This document shows, piece after piece, positions 22,045 to 35,319 of a stretch of DNA of 64,000 bases. The DNA comes from Chionis minor (taxonomy: Eukaryota > Chordata > Aves > Charadriiformes > Chionididae): contig VZSF01004856.1 of NCBI GenBank assembly GCA_013398295.1, forward strand, positions 334,822 to 398,821. The letters run 5' to 3'. A program made the position numbers and the translations under genes. The notes beneath the pieces were generated by a model, which saw only the letters and a list, made by a program, of their open reading frames with translations, was not told the DNA's origin and ran no database searches. Within the stretch, counting starts at the first letter, position 1; every line of letters starts with the position of its first letter.

Positions 22045-25000
22045 GGTGTGACCAGTGTATATTTTAGGTAAAGCAAGAAGCAAAAAACATCCCTGATAAG
22101 GCAGAACAAGTAACTGCTACTTCAAGAGAAAAAGAGCCTTTGGAAAAAAGCATCAGATTTTGAGTTACAAAGGAATTTTTCAGGTTGTGTGTGATAGAGC
22201 TCACTGTGTCTGGAAGCCACCGATTCAGTGGGTCAGCAGAAGGCAATATAGAATGTGAATTCAATATATGAATCCTATAGCAACATACAGGGCCTGAAAT
22301 GGAGAAAAGTGAATTAATTCCAAATGACAGGCGCATAGATATGACGTGATGCAGAAAAGCACCACATAGTCCTGTTCAGCTCTGCTTTGTTTTTAACAAA
22401 ACAGCCTCCAAATCCACTACTTCCTGCTACTACTGAGACTACTACCTTGTAGTCTTTCCGTGTCTTCTACCTCATTTAATTTTTAACCAGCCTTCTTGTT
22501 CTTCAAAGCCATCAACAGGTCAGGAGATAACTCTATCAGCTACACAATGGTCCATCAAGGTAGCTATGCCCTGCTGCTGATAGACGCAGAAGGTTATGGA
22601 AAGTGTTTTTATCTGGTGGGATGGTGCTGTTCCCATTGAAGAGCAGAATAACCCTGTGTGTGGCAGCTTTCAAGGAAACCCTTCCCTTTTAATCAACAAC
22701 TCCTATTAGAGTGGAAGGCAATCAATAGGGAGAAAGGGAGTTACTGGAATTCCTTGTCCATATGCATCCCACTTCTGGTAAGCATGTGCCAGAGATGTGA
22801 ATGCCTTAGCCACAGGGGTTTAATAGGTTTCACCTGTACCCACAAGCCAAATTACAAAGATGAAAAGGGAGCAAAACATACAACCTCTTTTCTGTTATTG
22901 CAAGTTTTGTACCTGGCAAAGCCCACATTGCCATGTTTCTTTGCAGTAGCCATCTGCAGCTACTCTCTACTCTGAAAGACAGAAAAAGTCTTGGTGGGGA
23001 TTGAAACGGCTTCTGTGTAGCATTGCCTGAGTTTTTCTTCAGCAATAGGACTTTACAGGTAAACTTCAGAGAGCCTGTGCACAGACTCAAGTACTGATGT
23101 ACAAATGTCCATAACTGTTAAATTCCTAGCGCAGTTCCTGAAAAAGTTTTGCCCTATTCCAGACAGCTGTTTTCTGAGTTAGCCTTGGGGAATACTTAAG
23201 GACACAGGGGGATAATGAAAGCTAGAGGCTGTTCCCAACAGACAGTATCTGTGAGATCACCCTGCTCTGGAGGAAGATAAGTTAGTCATCTGTACATGAG
23301 AAAACCTATCCTATTATCATATGGTATACTATATCATTATAGCTACAGGCCTGGAAGTCCTTTCCCTTTTCTTAAATTCTTATCCTTGCTGTGGGATGAA
23401 TAAGAGAACAAGAGGTGCCACTGCCGAGGGAGGTAGACAGAAGATTCCCCCAAAACAGAGAAACTTTGCAAATGGGAATTTACTCAGGTAGCTTTCAGAT
23501 ATTAGACTGGATTACTTTTTGAGAAGCACCCCCAGACATATAAATCTTTTGTGTCATCTTCACAGCAGGCTATAGAAATACAAATCATCCAAGTAGAAGA
23601 GCCAACATTTCCTCCACTCCAATATTTATGTTTGTGACCATACAGAAAGCAATACAGGTTATTTGTATCAAAACCACACTTAATTCACGGTGCATTGTCA
23701 AAGATTTGCTATAATTGTTCTTGGGCCTACTTCTTCTCATTTCAGTGCAACTGGGATTTGCTCTGGTGATTGCTTCTGCAGTAGACTTAAATATTTCCAG
23801 GAATTGTGTCTTTTCCTCCCCAACAACTGCAATCTGTCATGCTCTGCCCTTGCTCTCTATAACTGTGCCGTGACTACAGATGTCTTTCAAGCAAGACTAT
23901 CAAGACGATGCATTTGCATTCTAGTGAGCTCAGCGGTGCTGAATGATGTTTGGCCTATGGAGTGTCACCTCCCCTCAGCCAATCTGTGTGATGCAAAAAG
24001 CACAGCTGTTGTGTAGAGGGGAAAAAAAAATACCCACCCTCTCTCTGCTGGATGTTCAGGCATTCATCAAAAAATATCAGCTACTGAAATGTAATAATCA
24101 GATGTTATAAGTACACCTCAGAATGGGCATTTCCTCTGCCATCAGCTGTGCTATCTCACTGTGGCAGCATGAAGAATGGACAAGTCTTTTTGATATATGA
24201 AGTCTTAATCTTTTATTCAGAAAGTATATCCTGATCAGTGTTTAAATGTGATAGGTTACAAAATGAAGAATCTTACTGTTTAAATTGCAGCCTTCAAGGC
24301 ACAATGAGTCTGTTAATCTCCCTGCATAGTTACTCTACGGCAGCTATCATGATGGCATTTCTTCTTATCACAGTAATGTGATCCAAGCAGAAACTGTTAA
24401 AAAGTGGTTTCCTCCCTGTCTTTGATTCCCTTTCATAGTCCTAGAATATTGTGGAATGAGAGGTTTTCTACTGCCCTTGCTCACCTACTCAGCCATTTAC
24501 ATTTGTATTACATCACCCTAACTGATTTTGAAGTTTTCATTGAGCTAGAAAACTAATCAGGAATTTTCTTTTAACTAGTAAAGTTAAAACTAAAAGAAAC
24601 CCACAGACATGGTTGACTACACTGTTCCAGAACCAAATATCAAGAATGCAGTCTTCTGCAATTAGTGACCTGTGAACTAAGGGGTTTTTTTTTGCCTACC
24701 AGATATGTTATTATGGCAACCTGCACAACTAACCTTTCTAACAGAACCATTCAAGCATAAACTTCTCCTCACACTTGAGGACTTCTGTGCCTCAGAAGAG
24801 CTTAAGTTGTGTTTGAATTAAAGTATGTTGTCATACAGAGATATCCTGGGATGCTTTACAGTGGAAGCTAAAGGCCAAGCAATGGATTTTTTAATAATCA
24901 TACAACATTTTGAACTATTTCTTCAATGTATTATAAATTGATCCAAGTGATGATGCCAGAAATTGCAAAATTTTGTCAGATATATTCTCATCAGACAGGC

Positions 25001-25895
25001 AAGCATACCTCAAATTATGCCGCTTTTTTTCCAGAAGACAAAGGCCTCCAATATTGATCTGGAAATCTCATGATTTCGTGAGAGATTTCATTTCATGACT
25101 TCTCCTGGAAAGAAGGTTTTTTCTTGGCTCTGTTGGGCTACTTGTCCTGTTGACCTGTAAATGGGATGGATTCGCAGTAACAGAAACAGTAAGTTAAACC
25201 CTACCAGCATAGGAAGAACAAGATGCTCAGACCAGCACTGGCAGATTGCTGAAGACGTAACCAAAATTGTTTGGACAAGTGATGGGGGTTGTTCAGTCTA
25301 CATTTCTGTTCTCACCTTGGGTTACAGAAATTAAATTCAATAGCTCTGGGCTAGTGTAGGGAACAAAAGAAAATTTTTTTTCACTGATGGATAGATTTTA
25401 CTTCACTTGATGTTAACTTAATAAAAATAAGGCAATAAATAAAACAGCATCACATACTATCTCTCTCTGGAAAATGACTGGCATCACCAGAGAGCAAATG
25501 CTTACAGTAAATTCCTCAGAAAGGTGGACTGAATTACCTGCTGGAAATGCTTATCTATTTCTTCTGCATGTAGGGAAGAAGCGGAGATCACTGGTTTTCT
25601 TTAGATGTTTAACTTTGAAATGGCTAAATTCAACATTTTTATCACATCAATTCCATTTAAGTTGCAACGTTTTCAGTGAATAGTATTTCCACTTACATTT
25701 CTCGGGAAATATATGCATGTACCTCAGGATAAAGTATGTTATATCTGTTGTAGTTTCATTATGCATTGCCTTGTGACAGACTTCATGTCTTAAAGTTATC
25801 TTCTGTCTCATGTAAATCAGGGGAAAGCTAATACAATAGTATAAATCTGGGTATGCAGAATTATACATTTTTGATGACTTCCACATGAAAGTATT
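22045..25895. other. No gene seen
   Basis: Single-copy DNA. Frames of 105 codons (22658-22975) and 108 codons (23690-24016) show no recognisable domain, signal peptide with conserved context, or splice-bounded exon character. Confidence 0.5.
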
Positions 25896-25899
25896 TCCA

Positions 25900-25919
25900 G
25901 ACACACACACACACACACA
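25900..25919. repeat. (CA)n microsatellite
   Basis: Nine AC dinucleotides. Confidence 0.95.
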
Positions 25920-25924
25920 AAAGG

Positions 25925-26505
25925 CATTGTTTCCTTCATTCTCAGTTAGCTTTTATCTACATGAAGTTGTGAGAGCATTCTGCATGCTTGACCATCATGC
26001 TTCATTTTAGAAAATGGAACATTTGTGGCTGCATGTGAATTATTTAAGTCAAATGGCAATGGCTTTTGAAAAAGAATGTTGTGCAATTACAGGGATGGTC
26101 CATTGTTCAGTTAGAAAGCTGATAAAACTTTAGGGTGTTCATATAATATTAAAAAAGGATCTTCCTCACTTACAATCGATGCGTAAACCAGCTAATAACT
26201 AACAAATATGTTTAGTAACAATTCTGTTCCAAAGAGAGAAACAGAAAATGTAGAATGAAAACACCGTTGACTCCAGACCCTACTATCATAGGGTCAGTTA
26301 TATCACAATGAGCATCTGCTCACAAACTCATGAAATCCCCTTGTAAAATTAGACTGTTGCTTCCCTACCCATTTACTGGGCATACTGTTCAGATTCTCAC
26401 TCTTGGGATATTTATATAACTTCTTCACTTTTTGAACCTCATTATTTTATGGACAGCTTATACCTATTTGCTCTTATGCTGACACTATCTTTCAAGGTGG
26501 AAAGG
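25925..26505. other. No gene seen
   Basis: AT-rich single-copy DNA to the left of the solo LTR. Confidence 0.5.
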
Positions 26506-26509
26506 TAGT

Positions 26510-27015
26510 TGGCCTGGTTTCAGCTGGGATAGAGTTAATTTTCTTCCTAGTAACTGCTGTGTTTTAGATTTAGTAGGAGAATAATGTTGATAAGATATAT
26601 TGTTTCAGTTGTTGCTAAGTCACGGACTTTTTCAGCTTCCCATAGAAGCTGAGAGGAAGCATAGACAGGATGAGCTAGACAAAGGAATACTCCATACTAT
26701 AGAGGTCATGCTCAGTAAATAAATGGCGGTTGGCCGGGGGGCAGGAATTGTCAATCATTGCTCAGGATGGGCTGGGCAACTGATCATTGGGTGGTGAGCA
26801 ATTCTATTGCATCACTCTGTGTTATATTTTTTTACCATTATTATTAATTATTTTCTCTTCCATTAATGTTCCATTAAACTGTCTTTATCTCAACCCATGA
26901 AGCTGACCATTGAAGTTTTTTCTCCCTTCTCTCCCTATCCTATTGGAGGGGCGTGTGGACCAAGTGAATGCCTGGATGGCCCTAGTTGTTGGCTGGGATT
27001 AAACAACGGTACTTT
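26510..27015 (+). mobile_element. Solo LTR of an avian endogenous retrovirus (old)
   Basis: The sequence follows a widespread avian ERV LTR: it opens 'tggcctggtttcagctggga' (TGTCCTGGTTTCAG… in intact copies), continues 'agagttaattttcttcctag', 'gaataatgttgataag', 'gttggccggggggcagg', 'ggtggtgagcaattctattg', 'ttaaactgtctttatctcaa', and ends 'ggctgggattaaacaacgg'. A TATA-like box (agtaaataaatgg, about 26715-26727) and a polyadenylation signal ATTAAA (26873-26878) are in the expected order. No internal retroviral sequence or second LTR is present, so it is a solo LTR left by recombination. A possible 5-bp duplication 'gtagt' lies at 26505-26509 and 27021-27025, but the right copy is about 10 bases past the expected CA end. 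Confidence 0.85.
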
Positions 27016-27469
27016 TCCCTGTAGTATTACGCAGTCACTGGGATTCCAGGGGTGGGATTGATCTCAGCAAAATGGTCTGAAATTTAGGTCTTCATTCACC
27101 TGAAACTTCATAGCTAATGCAGAGAAGCAGTCAACTCTGGAAGACATTAAACCTCATTCTAAGGCAGACATATGTTAAGATCCTTAGATAGCTTTCATCA
27201 GTGCTTCACCCAGTTACTATCAGTCTTCTTTACTGAAAATGTCTTGGCAGATGCATGCATATGATGACTGCAATGTCTTTTTTTCACAGCAATATCTATT
27301 TTGTCAGCTGAAGTTCATCCTGCATTTATCTAATGCACATGATCTGGTTCTTCTATCTTACAGCAACAGCCTTTTGCAAAAGTTCTTGTTGCTAACCCCT
27401 GCTCTCCTAGACCTCAGTACTAGTCTATTTCTTCATGTTTCTAGTTCTCTAGGTCTCCTGGTCAACTGG

Positions 27470-27690
27470 TTCTTCCTATATGTTCTTCCAATGCTCATCT
27501 ATGATGAGAATAACTGCCACCTCTACATCAACAGCAGTTTAATCAACAACCTCCTGGTTTCTGCGATGAAGTTATTAATGAAAATACTAAATGCCAAATA
27601 GTAAATAAAATCATTCCCAAGATCAGGCCTTCAGGATTCTTAGTAGGAATCTTAATTGAAATCAAAAGCTGTTTCTTTCAGCTCAACTAA
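27470..27690 (-). mobile_element. Possible ancient CR1 fragment, antisense
   Basis: The stretch 'gaagttattaatgaaaatac', 'cccaagatcaggccttcagg', 'ttcttagtaggaatc' resembles the antisense of the CR1 reverse-transcriptase region (where the sense strand encodes the LFNIFINDL-type block). Too worn to be certain. The plus frame at 27239-27601 overlapping it is not a gene I recognise. Confidence 0.35.
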
Positions 27691-27699
27691 TTGCAAACT

Positions 27700-28365
27700 T
27701 TCCTTTATTCCTTTCTGCATTTCTGTCATTATTTTTATCTATCCCATCTTCCTCTCATAACTAATACCTTCCCATCATACCAGTCCAGTTATTGTAGTCC
27801 TAATAAAAAAAATTAAGTTCAACAATGCTAATGTATTATGTTAGTCTGGTACAGACTAGACTGCTTTCGCTGAACTTATGGTTTGCTTTAACTCAAGAAT
27901 CACAGAACAATAGACAAAGACTGTTAATGATAATAACAACATACACCTTTATTTAGTCTGCAGCCAAAACCTGAAGTCTGTCTTAGAGGCCTAAATCAAC
28001 CAGACACTTTATGCAGAGTTTCCAGCTTACCTGTGAGCCAAGTGAACAACCAGAACAGGAAATCAGCAGTGCCATCATTCTCTTCCCTGTCTTCCCTTCA
28101 TTTTAGAGGTATTTACTTTTTAAACTTCCTGAGAAGCATCTTCAACAAAAATCTGGAATTCTAATCCCCAGTACTTTTTTCCTATGAAGATATTTATAGA
28201 AAGAAATCATTCTCCCTATACCAATGGTACACATAAGCAAGTTGCCTCCAAGAGGGATGCAAAAAGCTTTAGTACCTGAAAATAACTTACATTACATGCT
28301 ACAGTGTTACCGTAGAAACATTCACAGTGATCTCAAAAAATTTAATCAAGCTTAGAACTGAAATT
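27700..28365. other. No gene seen
   Basis: AT-rich DNA between two old CR1 fragments; it may itself be unrecognisable CR1. Confidence 0.4.
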
Positions 28366-28369
28366 TTTA

Positions 28370-29250
28370 GATGTTTCTTCTGTCTTTTTTTCTGTACTCT
28401 CTTCAATTTTCATTTGTGAGTTTTCAGTTGCCTTCTAAGTATGGACAAGAGGACTGGACATTGTTGTTCAGTATTTTTAGTTTCTGAGGTTATTTTCATT
28501 CATTTTTATCACAGACATGAAATTAGTCTCCCTGTTCTTACTGCTCTAAGGATCAGCTTGGCTCATTTACAAGAGTAACACAGAAGAAGCTGGTGTTGAC
28601 TTACTTCTAAGTTCCCTAAACCTTTTCCACATTCATTGCCTTTCTAGTGAAGAGTAGGTATCTTTGTGTGTCAATGAGAAGAGTTGTATGGCCTGTTCTT
28701 GATAAGAAGCATTTTTGTATATTTGATTGGACTGATATATTTTGCTTTAATGATTCTAACTTATGAAGCAATTCAGGCTACTCTTCAAATTTGTGTTTCT
28801 GTTCTTACTTCCTAGCCTGCCAGTCTTAGCAGTAATGGTTTAATTTTCTCTCAGATTCTTAAGAAAATACTGAATAGCACCAACATTAGTAAGGATCTTT
28901 TTGTAACATTGTTACAGACACTCCAGTGTAGCAATGCCATGAAATTTCTCAAATACTCAACAATTGACACTGTCTTGATTAATTACAGCTGACTTTTTTA
29001 CTAGTGGTAATTTAAATTTTATATTTTCCAATACTTTCTAACTACTTTGCAAAATTTTAGGTATATTTATGTGACTACTCTTATTAGCTAAGCTTAAAAA
29101 AATTGTGAGGGATTTTCCCCAACAGTATAGTGACAGTTGATAAAATCCTACATTTTTTAATAATGACAAATAATGATAGTTTCGTCATTATTTTCCAGGG
29201 AATGATGTTGGTCTAATAACTGGGAACCTCTTAGTTTTTGATTACTGACA
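28370..29250 (-). mobile_element. Ancient CR1 LINE, antisense, degraded
   Basis: Blocks along the plus strand keep the order of an antisense ancient CR1: 'ctgtactctcttcaattttc' and 'gaggactggacattgttgtt' (end of ORF2), 'agtctccctgttctta', 'ggtatctttgtgtgt' to 'gcatttttgtatatttgatt', 'cagattcttaagaaaatact', 'gaatagcacc' and 'ccagggaatgatgttggtct' (reverse transcriptase). Many small insertions and deletions break it up and no frame survives. The consistent block order over about 0.9 kb is the main support. Confidence 0.55.
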
Positions 29251-29259
29251 GAAAAGTTA

Positions 29260-29655
29260 CCATCTTCCTGTTTTTTGTATCAGATGCTATCTAACACACT
29301 GATACAATATGAGGGAATTTTCTGTAATACATGTAGTATTTGTCATATAGGGAAAGCATGGTAGTAGAAATTAGAAGTGTTGGGCTCAGCTAAAACTAAG
29401 CCATAGTCCGTCTCTTAGCAAACACAGTGTCATACAATGGAGATGTCTAAATCTAAGTGAGTCACCTTAAGAGTCTCTTCATAGTTGATGGAAACAGATA
29501 CTTCTAGAGCATCATTCCTTTCCTTATAAATAAATGTATAAAATAGATCAAATGAGTCACACCTTAAAAATTCTCATTTCCTCCCCTGAATGTGAAGAAC
29601 TGCAATAATTCACTCTCATACAGAAATGTAAAGTAAGGTGGAATAACTTGTAGCC
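29260..29655. other. No gene seen
   Basis: AT-rich DNA with no recognised feature. Confidence 0.5.
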
Positions 29656-29659
29656 TTAA

Positions 29660-29785
29660 TATGTTTGCCCCCATCTGTGACATGAGCAACAGCATAGACA
29701 CAATGACTGAATATTTCTGAGTCTTTATTCATTAATATTTATAAAGTACTTTAAGATCTTGGGATCAAAGCAGTAAAAAGAGGCA
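29660..29785 (+). mobile_element. MIR (CORE-SINE)
   Basis: 'tgcccccatctgtgacatga' at 29666-29685 fits the MIR core, and 'attcattaatatttataaag' with 'tactttaagatcttgggatc' at 29729-29765 fits the MIR 3' segment, which ends in GTGCTTTGAGATC.. . Spacing between them is as in MIR. Confidence 0.55.
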
Positions 29786-29799
29786 ATCAGCAATACACG

Positions 29800-30645
29800 G
29801 CCAATCCACTCAAGTGTCAAAATCCCATTTTATAGGGCATTGTATGTATAGGTAGCCCTTCCTTAAAAAGCTTATGAATTAATTGAAAGGCTAGTTGCAC
29901 CATGGAGGCTAGGTGTTCTTGTTCTAGCGTATGAGAATAGTACAAGGAGCTTTCAGCATGGTATCTTGCTTCTCTTGTCATAATATCAGAAACATTATCT
30001 TACACACACCCTACATGTGCTACAAGGTGTAAGACTTGCCTGCAGGCCACTTTGCACTGTCCTGCAAAGCTGGCCAGTACTAGGTAGCCATTATAGTTAC
30101 CAGTAGGTAACCGTAGTGCAGTCTCTCCCGTCCTTACGCACACCAAGCCCCTGGTGTGCGCTCCACTGCGATATAGTGTGACTCCTCGGTACTGCTGCTG
30201 TAACGACAGCCAATTCAGCAGCAAAGACTGACTCCTTTTAACTGGGTGAAGCTGCCTGGTGATATACTCTGGACCTGAACACTCACTCCTTCTCAAAAAA
30301 CCCCACAACCAACCCACAACCACCACCCCCACAGACCACCCCAAACAGGTCCATTTTCAGTCATACATTTACGAGCACTGTTTTTTTCATCCCTGAATAC
30401 ACTTCGAGAGCTAAAGGGAGTTAATGGTCTCAAATTTCCCCTTTCTGTATTCGGGAGGGCTCCAACCACTGTATAATGACTATGCAAAACGCTGTTTGCT
30501 TATTTTTCTGAAAGAATTGTATGCTTGGCACATGGGTCCCTCTGATCACACTGCTGGAGGGGTAAAAGGGCTCTATAAATCCACACATCCAGCCAACATG
30601 CACAAGTGTTTTTTTAAGGTTGGCTTCTTTTTTAATCTGAGCTAA
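29800..30645. other. No gene seen; CpG-richer patch
   Basis: Bases 30105-30210 carry more CpG than their surroundings and a 9-bp perfect stem (30137-30145 with 30152-30160, loop of 6). A C/A-rich low-complexity run follows at 30296-30350. Minus frames of 114 and 89 codons match nothing known. Confidence 0.5.
30137..30160. repeat. Short perfect hairpin (9-bp stem, 6-base loop)
   Basis: 'cgcacacca' at 30137-30145 pairs with 'tggtgtgcg' at 30152-30160 around 'agcccc'. GC-rich and compact. No T-tract follows and no transcript is evident, so no terminator or RNA gene is claimed. Confidence 0.9.
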
Positions 30646-30648
30646 CTT

Positions 30649-30689
30649 TACACACACACAAACACACACACACGCACGCACACACACAG
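30649..30689. repeat. (CA)n microsatellite, interrupted
   Basis: CA repeat of about 40 bp with two CG interruptions (cacgcacgca), a sign of stabilisation by point mutation. Confidence 0.95.
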
Positions 30690-30694
30690 TTCCT

Positions 30695-33600
30695 AGCACA
30701 TTTTGTATAATTTAAGTTATTTTTGTGTTATATGCTCTTTCTGGTGTTCCCATGGATTCGTTAGGATGAATAATTTCTGTCAATAATGAACACAGGAACC
30801 CAGTACATGAATACTTGACGAGATGAATATATGCATAGGTTATACATATCAATTTGTGGTGAATGCATGAAACAAATGCATAAGAAACTGATTTAACTAG
30901 CACGAAACACAGATGAAATAGATGGCATATAAATGTAATTATATTACTTTCAGGCAAATAAGATGGTGTAGATAGGAGGGTGATGGGTATGTGGACTCTG
31001 TAATGAATATCAGGGCAGTGGAGAGGCCCTTTGCAAAGACAATGCATCATTTTATGTCTTTAAAAAAGCCACAGTCATACAAAAAGCCCATAAGCAAGCA
31101 TTGTTAATAGGTGGAAAAATAAATGTATTCTGTGGGTTAAGAAGCTAGAGTGGGTATAAAAATGAATGCTTGTGCATGGAAAGAAAAGTGATGAGAAATA
31201 CATGGAATTACCAAGGACCTATCGGATGAGGCAGAATTTGTATTATCACCTGCAGTGGCTTTTGACTCTGCTCCTAAAGGATTAACTGACATGCAGCATC
31301 AGCATGACAGTGGTAATATTTATTTGTACGTGTGCTCAGAGTAAGAACAGATATTTTAAATCATCATATTCTGAAAATATCTAAACCTTTGAAAATCTTT
31401 TTATAATGACTTGACCATATATAATATTTTTTAAAAAGAATCCTAAAAACAGTGTTTTATGAGGTTCAGACCATTTTGATAGTAGGCAATAATACTGTAT
31501 GATAAAGCTCACCATGCTGGAATGCCTCTAGGGATCTGGTCTGTAGAGATCTGTGTGTGGAGGACCTAGTCTTCCAGCTGATTAGTTTTATTGTCTCCTC
31601 TCTTTTAGTGCTATGAAACATCCCAAGTTCCCAATAAAACAATGCACAACTCCTTATCTGCTTCAACATGTATCTTTCACCCACCAACATTTTTCTTGCA
31701 ACTCTTGTCAGGCACGATCTTAAGCCTACTTTTCATGAACAGCTCTTCCTTGGTACCTGTTCAGCCTCACACATCTTTTTAGGTTTTCCTCAAGAGTTTC
31801 TTTAACAAACTCTTAGTAAGAATAGAAGGTAAATAATGTTTATCCATTCTATCACTTTGCCCCTCATTTTTTCTGTGCTGTTCCCTGCACTACTGGATGC
31901 CAAGGCACAGGCCAAACAGCTCTCATTTGGACCTTGCTCTGGGGCTCATCACCTGCAACCCCATTCCTCTCCCAGAGACTCCCCTGGCCTTCTGTCCTCA
32001 CCTTGCTCTTTGTTTCTCCTTATATGAAAAGCCATTCATTGGTCCCCAAAGAGGGAGGAATGTGACCCTTATTGAGCATGTGATATCCCACTAGGTTGCC
32101 TATAATGGGTCTGCGCTCTCCTGCGAACTCTTTCATTAGAAGAAAGCTTATGCTCCATGCTATACAGCATAAAAGTGAACACTCTGAGTAGTCAAGAGTT
32201 AAAATTTACCTTGGCTGTTTCAATAAAATGCAATTTAATACGGCAAGGAACACATTTCATATCTAATGTTGACATTGAAGGATCTTGTATTGCTTTTTTA
32301 CCAATAGAAATGACAGTGATTCATCAGCTTTTATTCCATTTTATATTGCTCTGGTGCTCTATCAGCCAGAGAAATGCTCTAATTTTTGGCAAAGTTTACC
32401 GAGTTCTTTTCCTTGCTGCCTTTCAAATAAAAATATTTCTTGTAGAAGGTACTCACATTTTTGTTATATTCCTGGTCTTCCCACCTTATAGCTTCCATGC
32501 CCCTATGGAATCCACAGCTTAGTATTTCCTGTAACTTCTTTTTCAAAAGGAACATATATAGACATGCGAATTCTTCCAGATTTCTTGACAATTTTTCATG
32601 TCTTTGCATCCTCTGTTTTATTTTTAGAGTTTCAGCATGCATCCCTAACTTTATATGCTGTGCACTTTGAATTGCCCTAGACGCAGAGGATTTTCTGAGA
32701 TCAAACAGCATCAATATTAATTACTAATAAAGTTTCCCCTTTAAAATAAACTTGGTTTTAGAATACTGAGACAGCATTTTATCATTAATGCATTGAATTT
32801 ACTTTTACACATGATCCATACACTTTAAACATGGGGACAAGAAGTGCTTAGATTCAAGTTCTGTATTGAAAGAGGTTCAACATTAGTAGTTGAACTGGTT
32901 TTAGATTTGGAGTTTGGACTGAAATTACATGGAGTATAAATCGTACAGCGGCAGTCGTCATGAAGCTTTTACTCTGTGAGTAAAGGGGAGTCTTAGTCAC
33001 TTCTTCAAGCTGCATTCAAGCTAGAATATCAAAAAAGAATATCCAGAGAGAGGAAAAAAAAAAGTTTAATATAATTCAAACCTAAACCAAAACAAGTTCC
33101 TTTGTATTAGGCTGTAGTCATGGCGAGTTTAATTTTGCAAATTTGACTCATGCTCTCACATGTGCTTGTATTTGGAAAAGCTTGGGATATGGATGTTTAG
33201 ATGGGTTCATATTCATCTAAGCTGAAGAAGCAGCAGATGATAACTATATTAAAAGATATACCAAAGTGCTCCTTTTCCAATTGGGATGTATATCTACATA
33301 GGACAAGAAACAGAGACAAGTACCAGGAGGATTCAAAACAGCAAGAAATGTGAGAAGCATATTGACAGTAAAAGACTCCATCCTCCCACCTGACATGGTC
33401 TCAGTGGCAGGCCCTGGCAATAAGAAAGAACAACATCTCAAAAGCACAGTAGTAAAAACAGCAAAGCCACAGCTATCTACTCAAAATGGCTAAGAAAGTA
33501 TGTATAAAACAATAAAACAGAATCTTACTTTTCTAAGGAGCATTCATTTTCTCAGAAGGTGTAGAAGTACTGCTATGAGCCACAAGCCAACTGTACCAGA

Positions 33601-35285
33601 TAAGCGGCAAGATTTAAGCCACCTGGGTAAACCATTTCATAGCACCAAGCACTTTTCTTTTGCTCTTTTTCTGTCCATTTCTCCTCTTCATTAACTTCTC
33701 CACCCCCAAAAAAGCACCGATTCTGAGAAGATACTCAAAATGAAATTCCTCTGCTCTGTGATTCTTCTAGTAGTCAAGCTGTAAACCCACTTTCAAAGTA
33801 GCATATAATTTCCTGAATATACTTTACTCTGCAAAGAAATAGTGTGGAAAGACAGAAAGAAAAAGGACAAAGTACAAACTGTCTCTATGAGCCAGAAGAG
33901 GTGTTATTAGAGATGCCAAAGCAAACAGTTTAAAGGCACAGTGAATGGATTGAGGCAAAGAAATACTTAAGGATTACACTGGAAAACAGCATGTGCGTGA
34001 GAATCTCAGAAAGGCACTCAATATGAGACCAAAAAAAACCCCTAGTCTCCCTTTTTATGTCTGAGACATCATAGAAGAAGTCATAAGCTTAGTGTGGATT
34101 CTTTATGTTTTGCCAAAGGTTTGGCTGGAAATAATTCTGCTGCCATAAAATCTGTTTATGACAGTATTAAAGTAAGTATATCACTCTAAAAATGCTGTCC
34201 GTTCTACCTCAAATAAAGGTGCAGGGAGACCTGAAGCTCATCTTAAAACTGGGGTGAGGAAGAGACAAGAGCACGGGGACAATCTCACCATCATATCACA
34301 CCAGGACCATGGGCTGGTGTTGTCAAGAAGGAGTGGGTGGTTGGCCCTCTTTCGGAAATGAGCCTCAAGAGCTGCCTGGGAAAACGTGAAACAAATTTAC
34401 TGACAATAGCTGATCTGTGTGTATTTTGGTGCAGTGGGAGCAGCAATACTTGGGCTGCGTCTGCTGCTGAGCTGTGGTGTCTGCAGCTATCGGTGCTGGT
34501 AGTAAATGAACATTGAGTGGGCTTTGCACAAACCATTTTCCCTTCAGTGTTCATGTGTTTTAGGGACTTAAAAGTTAAGGAGGAAATAGAAATGCTTGTA
34601 GGAGGAAGTGCTTTTAATACATCATAGTACTTTTTTACTTGTGACTTCTGTGTTAACATAATTTGTAGCTCTTTCATGTTCTCCTTTCATTCTCTTTCCC
34701 CTGATTTTTGCTGTGCAAACACTGAGATTTCCTGATAGAAGGAGACTTTAAACAGCCCACAAAGATCGACTGCTTTCATGCTTCCAAATTTTCTCAGGCA
34801 GTTAAGCTCAAGAGACTCATGCAAGAGCACGGATCAAGTAACTTATTGACACACACGCAGATGAACACCGGGGAAGGGAGGATGTGAGCCATCTGCCCTG
34901 ACATGAAAGGACAATATGACTTTATACCACAGGGCCATCACCCCACTTGAACTATGTGACAGCACTCCTGAAACCAACCTGGGCAAGCCAGCTCCTCCGT
35001 GCCAAACGACTGCGCTGCCTCGCATTCCTAGGCTAGCTTGGCAATACAAACCCAGAAATACCGCACAAGCCTCTTTCAGGAACAGTCATTTTCTTAGTAA
35101 AAAGCAAAGCTGCTACTCCTAAGGGCCAGCCCTCCAGTGTCTGTGCTCCTTGACTGTACCCATCTGTATCAGCATATATGTATCACTCTACTCCGTGTAA
35201 GCAAATAGTGCTGTAAAGTGAAAGTGGGAGAAAACAAGGGAAGACTGAGAATAGCAAAAGAGCAAATCTGTGGCTACCTCTTGCA
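30695..35285. other. No gene seen
   Basis: Single-copy AT-rich DNA. Frames up to 128 codons (34291-34677 minus) and two antiparallel frames at 32157-32714 show no recognisable domain. Confidence 0.5.
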
Positions 35286-35286
35286 A

Positions 35287-35315
35287 GGAGGAAGGAAGGA
35301 AGGAAGGAAGGAAGT
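35287..35315. repeat. (GAAG)n microsatellite
   Basis: About seven GGAA units, purine-only on the plus strand. Confidence 0.95.
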
Positions 35316-35319
35316 AGAG

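Noticed and set aside
27239..27601. 120-codon plus frame
   Set aside because: Leu/Ser-rich, partly over a possible antisense CR1. No gene-like features.
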